From assembly GCA_046732255.1 (NCBI GenBank), contig JBKPMR010000025.1, positions 1 through 64,000 of the forward strand: 64,000 nucleotides of DNA, written 5' to 3'. The position numbers were made by a program, and so were the translations under genes. The stretch comes from DATBLE01 sp046732255. Its GTDB lineage: Bacteria; Actinomycetota; Thermoleophilia; Gaiellales; Gaiellaceae. The notes below the pieces were generated by a model. That model was not told the origin of the DNA and did no database searches. It was given only the letters and a program-made list of their open reading frames with translations. Positions 41,528 to 49,623 of the stretch are shown here, piece after piece. The first letter of the stretch is position 1. Each line of letters opens with the position of its first letter.

Positions 41528-42311
41528 ACCGGCCCGACCAGGTCGGGTCGCGCTTCTCCAGGAACGCGGACATGCCTTCCTGTGCGTCGTCCACTTGTGC
41601 GTTCGCGGCCATCACGCCGCGGGTCAGCTCGTAGGCGCCGTGCTCGTCGAGCTCGATCTGCTCGTAGAACGCCTGCTTGCCGATGCGCAGAGTGAGCGGG
41701 CTCGACCGGGCGACCTTCGCCGCCAGCTCGAGAACGGCGCCTTCGAGCTCCTCCGCTGGAACGACGGCGTTGATCAGGCCCCAGTCACACGCCGTCGTCG
41801 CGTCGATCGCCTCCCCGGTGAGCAGCAGCTCGAGCGCGCGCTTCCGCCCGACGGCGCGGGAGAGCGGCACCATCGGCGTGGAGCAGAACAGGCCGATCCT
41901 GACGCCGGGCGTGGCGAACCGCGTTCCCGTTGCTGCAAGCGCGAGGTCGCAGGCGGCGACGAGCTGGCAGCCCGCCGCGGTCGCGATCCCCTGCACCTTG
42001 GCGATCACCGGCTGCGGCAGGCGATGGATCGTCTCCATCATCACCGTGCAGACGTCGAAGAGCTGCTCGTAGAAGGCGGCGTCCCGGCCGACCATCTCGC
42101 TCAGGTCGTGCCCGGCCGAGAACACCGGGCCGGCGCCTTCGATCACGATCGCCCGCACCTCCGGGTGTTCGCCGACCTCCTCGAGCGCCGCGATCAGCTC
42201 CTCCATCAGCGCGAGCGAGAGCGCGTTCCGCTTCTCCGGCCGGTTCAGCGTGATCCGCGCCGAGGGCGGGTCGATGCGGACCAGCAGATGCTCGCGGGTC
42301 GCCGTTGCCAT
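41526..42311 (-). CDS. Enoyl-CoA hydratase/isomerase family protein
   Basis: 261 residues of the crotonase fold. Oxyanion-hole segments FSAGHDLSEM and GIATAAGCQLVAACDLALA; LNRPEKRNALSLALMEEL at the start. The second catalytic Glu position of true hydratases is not obvious (FATPGVRIGLFCSTPMVPL), as in ECHDC-type members, so the exact reaction is uncertain. Downstream of an acyl-CoA synthetase gene (19-bp gap), so a shared acyl-CoA degradation route is likely. Confidence 0.85.
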   Translation of the reverse strand: MATATREHLLVRIDPPSARITLNRPEKRNALSLALMEELIAALEEVGEHPEVRAIVIEGAGPVFSAGHDLSEMVGRDAAFYEQLFDVCTVMMETIHRLPQPVIAKVQGIATAAGCQLVAACDLALAATGTRFATPGVRIGLFCSTPMVPLSRAVGRKRALELLLTGEAIDATTACDWGLINAVVPAEELEGAVLELAAKVARSSPLTLRIGKQAFYEQIELDEHGAYELTRGVMAANAQVDDAQEGMSAFLEKRDPTWSGR

Positions 42312-42330
42312 TGCCCCGAACGGTACTCCT

Positions 42331-43914
42331 CTACGCCGCGCCGATGCGAGTTTCGTGGCCGGCCCACTCCTTCTCCCGCAGGACGTACTTCTGGACCTTG
42401 CCGGTGGACGTCTTCGGGAGCGGCCCGAACTCGACCGCGTCCGGGCACTTGAAGTGCGCGAGCCGGTCGCGGGCGAACGCGATGATCTCCTCCGCGCCCA
42501 CGCTCGCATCGTCCCTGAGGGTCACGAACGCCTTCGGGCGTTCCCCCCAGTGCGGATGAGGGATCGCGACGACGGCGCACGCGAGCACGGCCGGGTGGGC
42601 GACGATCGTCTGCTCGACCTCGATCGACGAGATGTTCTCGCCGCCGGAGATGATGATGTCCTTGCCGCGGTCGCGGAGCTCGACGTTGCCGTCCGGGTGC
42701 CAGACGGCCAGGTCGCCGGAGTGGAACCAGCCGCCGCGAAAGGCCTGCTCGGTTGCCGCCGGGTCCTCGAAGTAGCCGGACATCACGTTGTTGCCGCGCA
42801 TCACGACCTCGCCCATCGTCTCACCGTCGCGCGGAACGTCGTTCATGTCCTCGTCCACGACCCGCACCAGGTCGGCCGAGGGGTACGCTTGGCCCTGACG
42901 GGCGAGAAGCACCGCCCGCTCGGCCGCGGGCAGCTCGCGCCAGTCCTCCTGCTCGGCACACACCGTGATCGGGCCGTAGGTCTCCGTCAGGCCGTAGACG
43001 TGGACGACCCGGAAGTTCAGCTCGTCCATACGCGCGAAGAGCGTGGGCGACGGCGGCGCCGCGGCGACGACCACTGTCACCTGACGCTCGACGCGGTGTG
43101 CTTTCGCGTGGTTGATCACCATCAGTTGCACCGTCGGTGCGCCGTTGAAGTTGGTCACGCCCTCGGCGTCGATCAGATCCCAGATCACCTCCGGGTCGAC
43201 CGTTCGGAGGGTCACGTGCCGTCCGCCGACCGCGGTCACGGCCCAGGTGAAGCACCAGCCGTTGCAGTGGAACATCGGCTGGAGCCAGAGGAAGACCGAC
43301 TCCGGAGAGAGGCCGGCGACGATCGCCTCGTTGAGGGCGTTGAGGTAGGCGCCGCGGTACGTGAACTGGACGCCTTTCGGCCGACCGGTGGTGCCGGAGG
43401 TGTAGTTGACCGAGATCGTCTCCTCCTCGTCTTCGAGCGCGCTCTCGAGCCGGTCGGTCCCCCCGCCGGCGAGGAACTGCTCGTACGGATCATCGACACT
43501 GCCGGTGTCGTCCACGCGGATCACGTGAACGCCGTCGAGGTCGACCCCCTCGACGAGCCCGGCGAGCTCGGCGTCGAGCAGCAGGAAGCCGGAGCCCGAG
43601 TGCTCGAGGATGTAGGCGACCTCGTCCCTCGAGAGGCGGGTGTTGACGGTGACGAGGATGCCCCCCGCGGCCGGCACCCCGAAGTGCGACTCCAGCATGG
43701 CCGGAGAGTTCGGGAGCAGCGTTGCGACCCGGTCGCCCTTCTCCAGACCGGCGCCGCGAAGTGCGTTGGCGAGCCGCCACGCCCGCTCCGCGAACGCGGC
43801 GTACGAGTAGCGACGCTCGCCGTGCACGACCGCGATCTTGTTCGGGTAGACGAACGCGGCGCGTGCGAGCAGGTCGACCGGATTCAGCTCGGTGCGGAAG
43901 ACCTTTGCCCCCAC
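42331..43914 (-). CDS. AMP-forming acyl-CoA synthetase
   Basis: 527 residues, ANL superfamily. P-loop SVNYTSGTTGRPKGVQ, adenine-binding YGLTETYGP, hinge and core motif GWFHSGDLAVWHPDG, and C-terminal Lys in KTSTGKVQKYVLRE. It activates a carboxylic acid with ATP and CoA; sequence resembles medium-chain or fadD3-like ligases in general. The GTG start is 6 nt after GATACT. Probably co-transcribed with the crotonase-fold enzyme. Confidence 0.88.
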   Translation of the reverse strand: MGAKVFRTELNPVDLLARAAFVYPNKIAVVHGERRYSYAAFAERAWRLANALRGAGLEKGDRVATLLPNSPAMLESHFGVPAAGGILVTVNTRLSRDEVAYILEHSGSGFLLLDAELAGLVEGVDLDGVHVIRVDDTGSVDDPYEQFLAGGGTDRLESALEDEEETISVNYTSGTTGRPKGVQFTYRGAYLNALNEAIVAGLSPESVFLWLQPMFHCNGWCFTWAVTAVGGRHVTLRTVDPEVIWDLIDAEGVTNFNGAPTVQLMVINHAKAHRVERQVTVVVAAAPPSPTLFARMDELNFRVVHVYGLTETYGPITVCAEQEDWRELPAAERAVLLARQGQAYPSADLVRVVDEDMNDVPRDGETMGEVVMRGNNVMSGYFEDPAATEQAFRGGWFHSGDLAVWHPDGNVELRDRGKDIIISGGENISSIEVEQTIVAHPAVLACAVVAIPHPHWGERPKAFVTLRDDASVGAEEIIAFARDRLAHFKCPDAVEFGPLPKTSTGKVQKYVLREKEWAGHETRIGAA

Positions 43915-43920
43915 AACGGC

Positions 43921-43926
43921 AGTATC
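43921..43926 (-). promoter_or_regulatory. -10 box of the acyl-CoA synthetase gene (leaderless)
   Basis: GATACT on the minus strand, 6 nt before the GTG at 43914. Confidence 0.5.
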
Positions 43927-43985
43927 CGCCTTCGGGCTCGCTCTGAACAGCGTGCTTTTCTCGCTCGCCGTGGGTGCGGCCCGCC

Positions 43986-43991
43986 TAGGAT
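43986..43991 (+). promoter_or_regulatory. -10 box of the VOC gene (leaderless)
   Basis: TAGGAT, 6 nt before the GTG at 43998. Confidence 0.6.
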
Positions 43992-43997
43992 TGCGGG

Positions 43998-44387
43998 GTG
44001 ACCAGATACCTGCACACGATGGTTCGGATCACCGACCCGGAGAAGAGCCGCGCGTTCTACGAGGCGCTGGGCATGGAGTTCCGCCGCGACCTGGATATCG
44101 TCCGGGACGGCCAGCTGGAGGCGACGAACTACTTCTTCGCGTTTCCCGGCCAGGAGGAGGAGCTCGAGCTCACCTTCAACCACGACGGCCGCACCTACGA
44201 CCTCGGCACCGGCTACGGGCACATCGCAGTCGGCGTCGACGACCTCGACGGGACGCTCGCTCGGCTCGCGGAGCAGGGGATCGAGCCGGAGCGCGCGCCG
44301 TACACGGTCCGGGAGGGCGGCAACCGGCTCTGCTTCGTCCGGGACCCGGATCAGTATCGGGTGGAACTGATCGAGTTGTCCCGCTGA
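43998..44387 (+). CDS. Glyoxalase I-like VOC protein
   Basis: 129 residues. YLHTMVRITDPEKSRAFYEALGMEFRR at the start, ELELTFNHDG, GYGHIAVGVDDLDGTLARL and FVRDPDQYRVELIEL at the end are the glyoxalase I pattern, with His, Glu, His, Glu metal ligands in place. It is likely a lactoylglutathione-lyase-like enzyme or a thiol-independent relative. Copies of its 3' end reappear after each of the two toxin-antitoxin cassettes that follow. Confidence 0.85.
   Translation: MTRYLHTMVRITDPEKSRAFYEALGMEFRRDLDIVRDGQLEATNYFFAFPGQEEELELTFNHDGRTYDLGTGYGHIAVGVDDLDGTLARLAEQGIEPERAPYTVREGGNRLCFVRDPDQYRVELIELSR
44347..44387 (+). repeat. VOC 3'-end repeat, unit A
   Basis: The genuine gene end, coding DPDQYRVELIELSR. 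Related stretches occur at 45075-45121 and 45859-45901. Confidence 0.6.
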
Positions 44388-44392
44388 GCTGA

Positions 44393-44408
44393 ATCAGATT
44401 TATCTGAT
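44393..44408. promoter_or_regulatory. Operator dyad of toxin-antitoxin cassette 1
   Basis: ATCAGA, 4-nt TTTA, TCTGAT, a perfect 6-bp inverted repeat abutting a -10-like TAAACT (44408-44413) before the antitoxin ATG at 44422. It is the expected place for autorepression by antitoxin. Confidence 0.6.
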
Positions 44409-44421
44409 AAACTCAAGCGCG

Positions 44422-44679
44422 ATGACGCGACTCAGCGCAACGGAGGTGGCGCGGCGCTTCTCGGACGTCCTGAACCGGGTCGCTGCAGGCGAGCAGATCG
44501 AAGTGACGCGGGCCGGCGCCCCGGTTGCTGTCATCAGTCCACCGAAGGTGCGGTTGCTGTCGGCGGAACGGTTCCGTGAGCTGCTCGCATCGGCGCCGCC
44601 GATCGACGATGACTTCGCCCAGGATCTGCGTGCGATCCGGAGATCGACAGCACCGCCGGAGAGTCCCTGGCCGTCCTGA
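44422..44679 (+). CDS. Phd/YefM-type antitoxin, cassette 1
   Basis: 85 residues. The N-terminus LSATEVARRFSDVLNRVAAGEQIEVTRAGAPVAVISP is the Phd/YefM DNA-binding fold; the C-terminal part (LSAERFRELLASAPPIDDDFAQDL) is the toxin-neutralising tail. It precedes a PIN-domain toxin whose frame overlaps its stop codon, the usual antitoxin-first order. Autorepression through the 44393-44408 dyad is likely. Confidence 0.85.
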   Translation: MTRLSATEVARRFSDVLNRVAAGEQIEVTRAGAPVAVISPPKVRLLSAERFRELLASAPPIDDDFAQDLRAIRRSTAPPESPWPS

Positions 44680-45077
44680 TCGACACAGACCTCCTGATCG
44701 AGTGGGAGCGAGACGACACGCGCTCCGCACTCGAGGCTCTCGTCGGTTCGGAGGAGCGGGCGATCAGCGTCGTTACCGCCAGCGAGCTGCTCCACGGGGT
44801 GCACCGCGCGTCCGGCGCGCGGCGCAATCGACGGCGCGCTTTCGTGGAGCATGTGCTGGCCGGTCTCGAACCGGTGCCGATCACCGAAGCTATCGCCCGC
44901 GTCCATGCCGAGCTCTGGGCGGAGCTCGAGCGTCGAGGCGATGTTCCCGGGGCTCACGACCTGTGGATTGCAGCCACCGCTCTCGCCCACGGATACGCCG
45001 TCGCGACCCGCAACCGACGCGACTTCGCCCGGGTTCGAGGCTTGCGCGTGCTCGTCCCACCAAAGTCGACGCCGTAA
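44676..45077 (+). CDS. VapC-like PIN-domain toxin, cassette 1
   Basis: About 133 residues. PIN nuclease layout: first Asp in LIDTDLLIEWE at the N-terminus, Glu in VVTASELLHGVHRA, Asp in GAHDLWIAATALAHG and the last acidic region ATRNRRDFARV. It cleaves RNA when not bound by antitoxin. No ATG, GTG or TTG lies upstream of the essential first Asp; CTG at 44676, overlapping the antitoxin TGA as CTGA, is the natural start. GTG at 44799 would lose the active site. Confidence 0.8.
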   Translation: MIDTDLLIEWERDDTRSALEALVGSEERAISVVTASELLHGVHRASGARRNRRRAFVEHVLAGLEPVPITEAIARVHAELWAELERRGDVPGAHDLWIAATALAHGYAVATRNRRDFARVRGLRVLVPPKSTP

Positions 45078-45121
45078 GGCAGCCGGATCAGTATCGGGTG
45101 GAGTTCATCGAGACCGGCTGA
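45075..45121 (+). repeat. VOC 3'-end repeat, unit B
   Basis: Directly after the first toxin stop codon; codes PDQYRVEFIETG and stop, nearly identical to the end of the VOC gene at 44387. Confidence 0.6.
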
Positions 45122-45135
45122 GCCGTGTCCAGAGA

Positions 45136-45158
45136 TGTAGCTACAATTGTGCTACATT
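45136..45158. promoter_or_regulatory. Operator and -10 box of toxin-antitoxin cassette 2
   Basis: Inverted repeat TGTAGC (45136-45141) / GCTACA (45151-45156) with an inner ACAATTGT palindrome. The -10 box TACATT (45153-45158) lies in the right arm, 7 nt before the antitoxin ATG at 45166. Confidence 0.6.
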
Positions 45159-45165
45159 TCGCCGC

Positions 45166-45441
45166 ATGGATGATCGCGTCGGCGTCCGTGAGCTCCGGCA
45201 GGACCTGAGCCGCTACCTGAGGCGCGTCCGGCGAGGCGAGCGTCTGGTGGTGACTGAGCGCGGGCGGCCGTTGGCGGTGTTGTCTCCCTGGGCTGACGCC
45301 GGAGACCCGCTGGACGCCCTGATTGCAGAAGGACGGGTGCGGCGGGGAGAGGGCGACCTGCTGCAGATTCGGTCGCTGACGAGGCCGGTCTCGCACGAGG
45401 GGACCCGGGCGCTCACGCTGGAGCGGGAGGAGCGCGTTTGA
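45166..45441 (+). CDS. Phd/YefM-type antitoxin, cassette 2
   Basis: 91 residues. VGVRELRQDLSRYLRRVRRGERLVVTERGRPLAVLSPW is the Phd/YefM-like fold; the C-terminus is charged (EGRVRRGEGDLLQIRS). It is followed by a PIN toxin whose TTG start overlaps its TGA stop (TTGA). Unrelated in detail to the antitoxin of cassette 1. Confidence 0.85.
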   Translation: MDDRVGVRELRQDLSRYLRRVRRGERLVVTERGRPLAVLSPWADAGDPLDALIAEGRVRRGEGDLLQIRSLTRPVSHEGTRALTLEREERV

Positions 45442-45842
45442 GCCGAACGCCGACCGCCGTGTACCTGGATACGTCGGCCCTGGTCAAGCTTGTCGTTCCG
45501 GAGCCGGAATCGGCGGCACTGCGGACGGAGTTGGCGCGCTGGAACAGCCGAGTCTCGAGCGCACTGGTCCGGGCCGAACTGATCCGGGCGTCCGCGCGAA
45601 TCGGCGTGGCCGCGCGGCGGCTCGCGGAACGCATGCTCGCGACGCTGGATCTGATCGCTGTGGACGACGCCATCCTCGACGCAGCCGGCCGCCTTCGGCC
45701 GCCCGAGCTCCGTACGCTGGATGCGGTCCACCTTGCGTCCGCCCAGGCGCTGGGATCCGCGCTCGGCGGCGTCGTCGCCTACGACGCACGTTTGCTGGCC
45801 GGCGCGAAAGCCGCCAGGCTGCCCACGATCGTTCCGCGCTGA
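45438..45842 (+). CDS. VapC-like PIN-domain toxin, cassette 2
   Basis: 134 residues. AVYLDTSALVKLVVPEPES (first Asp), SALVRAELIRA (Glu), RTLDAVHLASAQALG (Asp) and VVAYDARLLAGA (last Asp) give the full four-acid PIN site. TTG start at 45438 with 4-nt overlap to the antitoxin. Probably an RNase toxin. Confidence 0.87.
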   Translation: MSRTPTAVYLDTSALVKLVVPEPESAALRTELARWNSRVSSALVRAELIRASARIGVAARRLAERMLATLDLIAVDDAILDAAGRLRPPELRTLDAVHLASAQALGSALGGVVAYDARLLAGAKAARLPTIVPR

Positions 45843-45858
45843 CGTTCTCGACGTTCGA

Positions 45859-45901
45859 AGGCAGCTGCACACATACGGGATCGAGCTGATCGAAACCGGT
45901 T
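45859..45901 (+). repeat. VOC 3'-end repeat, unit C (diverged)
   Basis: Begins 17 nt after the second toxin stop; shares AAGGCAGC and codes TYGIELIETG, related to unit B, but the stop codon has become TGG. Confidence 0.5.
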
Positions 45902-45932
45902 GGTTGTTCAGGACGCCCCTTGCGCCGGAGGT

Positions 45933-45938
45933 TACGTT
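45933..45938 (+). promoter_or_regulatory. -10 box of the GH26-like gene (leaderless)
   Basis: TACGTT, 7 nt before the GTG at 45946. Confidence 0.5.
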
Positions 45939-45945
45939 TTCCTCT

Positions 45946-47283
45946 GTGGCAAGGCTCGGGCTGTTGGCCGTCCCGGCGTTGGCCGCTCTCCTAGCGGCGG
46001 CTGCGGTCGCGGCACCCACGCGCACGGAGGCCGGCGCGGTGACGACGACCACCTGCGGCAAGGTCTTACCGCCCTCGTGGGGCTCGTATCTCGGCGCGTT
46101 CACCGACTTCAACACCCGGAAGACGTACAGCGAGGACCACGTCAGCGACGGGCGCATAACTGACTTCGAGTCGCTCGCCGGGCACACGCTCTCGTGGGTG
46201 TACTTCTCCCAGCAGTGGTACCGCGGGCTTCGGTTCCCGCGCGAACGAGCGCTGACGATCTGGCGTCACGGTGCCGTCCCGTACATCGCCTTCCTGCCGA
46301 GCAGCGGGGTCTTCTACGGGCCCGGGCCGAAGCAGCACAACCCGGAGCGCCGCTACACGCTCCAGCGGATCATCGACGGAGTTTTCGACCGGCAGCTCCG
46401 CTCGTGGGCGGACGGCGCCCGATCGCTCGGCGTTCCCCTCCTGCTCTCCTTCGGCGCCGAGGTCAACGACGAGTGGGGCCCGTGGAACGCGCGCTGGAAC
46501 GGGGCCGACCAAACCGACGGCTACGGCGACCCGAGCTATCCCGACGGCGCCGAGCGCTACCGCGACGCGTACCGGCACCTCGTCGAGGTCATCCGCGGCG
46601 AGGGCGCGAACAACGTCTCGTTCGTGTTCCACGCCGATTCGTACCGGCCGTACCACGGCTGGAACACGCTCGACCTGTACTACCCTGGCGACGCCTACGT
46701 CGACTGGCTCGGGATCTCGGTGTACGGGACCCTCGACCCCCGGGTCCCGATGTCGCCGTTCGTGCGGAAGCTGGACGTCTCGGGCGTCTACCGCGTCCTG
46801 ACGAAGCTGAGCCGGCGGCCGGTCGCGATCGTCGAGATGGGCACCGTCGAGCGGGCGGCCGGCGAGAAGGCGGCGTGGATCAGGAAGGCGTTCGGGGCGA
46901 TCGGTTCGGGGCGCTACTCCCGCGTGCGGGCGGCGGTCTGGTGGAGCATGGACAGCGGCGCGAACACCAGGATCGACTCCTCGCCCGGTGCGCTCGAGGC
47001 GTTCCGGGCGGGCGTCCGCGGAATGTTCTTCTCCGCCCGGCCGCGCTTCGGCGGCGACTGCCGGCCCCCGCCGCCGGCGACCGTATCCGCGATGCCCGGC
47101 TCGCCGGGCGTGATCCGGGTCCGCTGGAGCCCGGTCGCGACCGCATCCGCCTACGAGGTCTGGCGCGACGGCCGGCGCGTAGCGACGGTCAAGGAGACGA
47201 CCTGGATCGACACGACGGCGAAGCCCGGTCGGCCGCACACCTACAAGGTCCGGGCGGTCGACCTCGGCGGCCGGAGCATCTGA
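45946..47283 (+). CDS. Secreted GH26-like glycoside hydrolase with fibronectin III-like domain
   Basis: 445 residues. Signal peptide (LGLLAVPALAALLAAAAVAA), then a (beta/alpha)8 domain: WGSYLGAFTDFN at the start, FGAEVNDEWGPWN with the acid/base Glu, DWLGISVYG, and VEMGTVE with the nucleophile Glu, the pattern of GH26 mannanase-like enzymes. The last ~85 residues (VIRVRWSPVATASAYEVWRDG ... RPHTYKVRAVDLGG) form a fibronectin III-like module. It probably degrades an extracellular beta-glycan. Confidence 0.85.
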   Translation: MARLGLLAVPALAALLAAAAVAAPTRTEAGAVTTTTCGKVLPPSWGSYLGAFTDFNTRKTYSEDHVSDGRITDFESLAGHTLSWVYFSQQWYRGLRFPRERALTIWRHGAVPYIAFLPSSGVFYGPGPKQHNPERRYTLQRIIDGVFDRQLRSWADGARSLGVPLLLSFGAEVNDEWGPWNARWNGADQTDGYGDPSYPDGAERYRDAYRHLVEVIRGEGANNVSFVFHADSYRPYHGWNTLDLYYPGDAYVDWLGISVYGTLDPRVPMSPFVRKLDVSGVYRVLTKLSRRPVAIVEMGTVERAAGEKAAWIRKAFGAIGSGRYSRVRAAVWWSMDSGANTRIDSSPGALEAFRAGVRGMFFSARPRFGGDCRPPPPATVSAMPGSPGVIRVRWSPVATASAYEVWRDGRRVATVKETTWIDTTAKPGRPHTYKVRAVDLGGRSI

Positions 47284-47287
47284 TCGG

Positions 47288-48310
47288 TTAACCCCAGCTG
47301 CCGAGCGGTCCGAGGTCGAGCAGGCGCCTGAGCCCGTAGGGAACGGCGTCCTCGTCGTCGGCGCGGAACTCCGGCTCGCGGGCGGCGAGGAACCGGTACC
47401 AGCTCAAGGCGCGGGCGGCGGTTCCGGTGAAGTGCGCGAGCTCGGCTGCATCGACGAGCTCTGCCCGTGACCCGCAGCGCCCGAACGGCTCGAGGTAGGC
47501 GTCACGGAGATGGAGCACGTCCGGGCCGCCCGGCGGGAGCTCGAGCCGGTGGGCGAGCGCCCGCATCGTGACGACGAGCGTGTGGAAGGGATGCGACACA
47601 CAGCTGTCGCCCCAGTCGAAGAAGAGGTACCGGCCGTCACGGACGAACACGTTGCCGTCGTGGAGGTCGTCGTGCTGGATCGTCTCCGGAACGGCGAAGC
47701 CGGCGAGGCGGGCGCAGCGCTCGGCGAACTCGGGGAGGAGAGCGCGAAGCCGGTCGTGCTCGTCCGCGGCGAGCCCGTCGTCCCGCCCGACCATGCAGGC
47801 ATCCCGGTCGGCGAGCAAGGCTGCGAGCTGGGCGGGAAGCGCGGCCAGCCGCTGATCGGGCATGCCCGTGGCGAGGAGGTCGTCGACGTGCGATGCGAGC
47901 TCGAGCTGGAGCTCCGCGTACTCGGGGAGGAGAGCCTCCCAGTGGTAGAGGTCGCGGCTGGAATGGACGAGCTCGCGCAGCCGTTCGCCGCCGTCGCGCA
48001 TCAGCAACCAGCCTCGGCCGGGATCGATGGCGACGAGCTCGGGCACGGCGCCCGGGACGACGCGCTCGAGGATCGCGAGCAGCCCTGCTTCGAAGGCGTG
48101 CGGCGCAGCGTTCGCCTTGAACCAGAAGGGGCCCTCGGTCGTCGGAGCCCGAAGGACGGTCGACCACCAGCGGACGTGGGGCTGTTCGATCTCGTCGGTG
48201 AGCTCGACGCCGCTCTCGTCGAGGCGGTCCCGGATCCAGGCGGTCGCCTCGGCCAGCCAGTCGGGCTCGACCCAGAGCAGACGGGGATCGGTTGGGACGA
48301 CGGCGGGCAC
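47288..48310 (-). CDS. Aminoglycoside phosphotransferase (APH)-family kinase
   Basis: 340 residues, protein-kinase-like fold. Catalytic loop IQHDDLHDGNVFV (about 215-227) and metal-binding FFDWGDSCVSHP are clear; WFKAN supplies the ATP-binding Lys. The family phosphorylates antibiotics, choline or other small alcohols; the substrate is unknown. GTG start. It faces the GH26-like gene tail to tail. Confidence 0.85.
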   Translation of the reverse strand: MPAVVPTDPRLLWVEPDWLAEATAWIRDRLDESGVELTDEIEQPHVRWWSTVLRAPTTEGPFWFKANAAPHAFEAGLLAILERVVPGAVPELVAIDPGRGWLLMRDGGERLRELVHSSRDLYHWEALLPEYAELQLELASHVDDLLATGMPDQRLAALPAQLAALLADRDACMVGRDDGLAADEHDRLRALLPEFAERCARLAGFAVPETIQHDDLHDGNVFVRDGRYLFFDWGDSCVSHPFHTLVVTMRALAHRLELPPGGPDVLHLRDAYLEPFGRCGSRAELVDAAELAHFTGTAARALSWYRFLAAREPEFRADDEDAVPYGLRRLLDLGPLGSWG

Positions 48311-48373
48311 GGCCTCCGAGCGTAGTCACAGATCCGGCACGGTTGCGGCGTAGACACGTCACGAATCGCCCGC

Positions 48374-48379
48374 TACGTT
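48374..48379 (+). promoter_or_regulatory. -10 box of the small gene at 48387 (leaderless)
   Basis: TACGTT, 7 nt before the ATG at 48387. Confidence 0.5.
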
Positions 48380-48386
48380 GCCTTGC

Positions 48387-48674
48387 ATGGCAAAGACAAG
48401 CGCAACACCGTGGGGAGCGGCGACGGTCGTCGACGAGCTCACCATCCCGCAGCGAGCAGGCGACAAGCGGTTCTCGTCGGTCGTGCAGCTGCTCGAGGCC
48501 GGCGGTGAGCGTCTGGTCCGGTTCTCCTACTCGACCACGGGCGTCTCGCGTCGCGGGCCGGTCACGCTTCGGGAACGCGACGTCGAGCGGCTCCGGGCGG
48601 AGCTCAGAAAGCACCCCGACCTGGCGGAGGCGCTGGGCATCGCCGCCGGCAAGGTCGGGAACGGAGGAGCCTAG
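48387..48674 (+). CDS. Conserved-looking small protein of unknown function
   Basis: 95 residues, soluble and charged. TIPQRAGDKRFSSVVQLLE, RLVRFSYSTTGVSRRGPVTLRERDVERLRAELRKHP suggest a small alpha/beta protein. I do not recognise a family. Its stop overlaps the purQ stop region on the other strand by 4 bp. Confidence 0.65.
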   Translation: MAKTSATPWGAATVVDELTIPQRAGDKRFSSVVQLLEAGGERLVRFSYSTTGVSRRGPVTLRERDVERLRAELRKHPDLAEALGIAAGKVGNGGA

Positions 48675-49384
48675 ACGGCAGCCGCGGCTGACATCCGTTC
48701 ACGTGCAGCGTCGACGAGCGACGCGAGGATCAGTGCGCCGTCTGCCGAGCCGAGCAGAGGATCGACCGCGTGCTCCGGGTGGGGCATCAGGCCCATGACG
48801 TTCGCGTCCTCACCGAGTACGCCTGCGACATCGGCGGTCGCGCCGTTCGGGTTCTCTCCCGGCTCGTAGCGGAGGACGATCCGGCCCGCCCGGTCGAGCT
48901 CTTCGACGAGCTCAGGCGGCGCGTACCAGCATCCGTCGCCGTGCTTGACGGGGATCACGAGCCGTTGTCCCGACTCGCAGCGGCCGGTAAACGGCGGTGC
49001 TGCCCGCTCGACCCGCACGCCGACGTCGCGGCAGACGAACGACAGCGACGCGTTTGGCAGCAGGACCCCGGGCAGGAGACCGGCCTCGCAGAGGATCTGG
49101 AAGCCGTTGCAGATCCCGAGCACGGCTCCACCGTCCGCGGCGAAGGCGGTCACCGCTCTCATCACCGGCGAGAAGCGGGCAATCGCGCCACAGCGCAGGT
49201 AGTCGCCGTACGAGAAGCCGCCTGGAAGGACGATCGCGCCGGTCTCCGGCGGGAGATTCTTCTCCCCGTGCCAGACGAGCACGGGGTGGGCGCCGAGTGC
49301 GCCGAGCGCCCAGGCGGCGTCTCGGTCGTCGTTCGAGCCCGGGAAGACGACGACGGCGACGGTGGGGCGAGCCTCGGTCGTCAC
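48671..49384 (-). CDS. purQ: Phosphoribosylformylglycinamidine synthase I PurQ
   Basis: 237 residues. Class I glutamine amidotransferase: VVVFPGSNDDRDAAW, nucleophile Cys in LGICNGFQILCEAGLLPG, and catalytic His/Glu in MPHPEHAVDP. It feeds ammonia to PurL in the FGAM step. The GTG start at 49384 overlaps the purS stop by 4 nt. Unusually, its partner purL is 16 kb away. Confidence 0.95.
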   Translation of the reverse strand: MTTEARPTVAVVVFPGSNDDRDAAWALGALGAHPVLVWHGEKNLPPETGAIVLPGGFSYGDYLRCGAIARFSPVMRAVTAFAADGGAVLGICNGFQILCEAGLLPGVLLPNASLSFVCRDVGVRVERAAPPFTGRCESGQRLVIPVKHGDGCWYAPPELVEELDRAGRIVLRYEPGENPNGATADVAGVLGEDANVMGLMPHPEHAVDPLLGSADGALILASLVDAARERMSAAAAV

Positions 49385-49623
49385 GGCTCGGCGATCTCGA
49401 TCTCGTAGCTCTCGATCAGGGGGTTCGTGAGGAGCTTCTCGCACATCCGCTCCACCTCGGCGCGGGCGGCGCCCGGATCGCCGGCGTCGACCTCGAGGTC
49501 GACCACGCGACCGATTCGCGTCTCGCCGACGGCGAAACCCAGGTGCTTGAGCGAGGCCTGGACGGCGTCGCCCTGGGGATCGAGGATCCCTTCCTTCGGC
49601 CGGACGAGTACCGTCGCCTTCAT
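49381..49623 (-). CDS. purS: Phosphoribosylformylglycinamidine synthase subunit PurS
   Basis: 80 residues, full length. KATVLVRPKEGILDPQGDAV and EVERMCEKLLTNPLIESYEIEI are the PurS pattern; PurS bridges PurQ and PurL. Overlaps purC and purQ by 4 nt on each side. Confidence 0.95.
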   Translation of the reverse strand: MKATVLVRPKEGILDPQGDAVQASLKHLGFAVGETRIGRVVDLEVDAGDPGAARAEVERMCEKLLTNPLIESYEIEIAEP

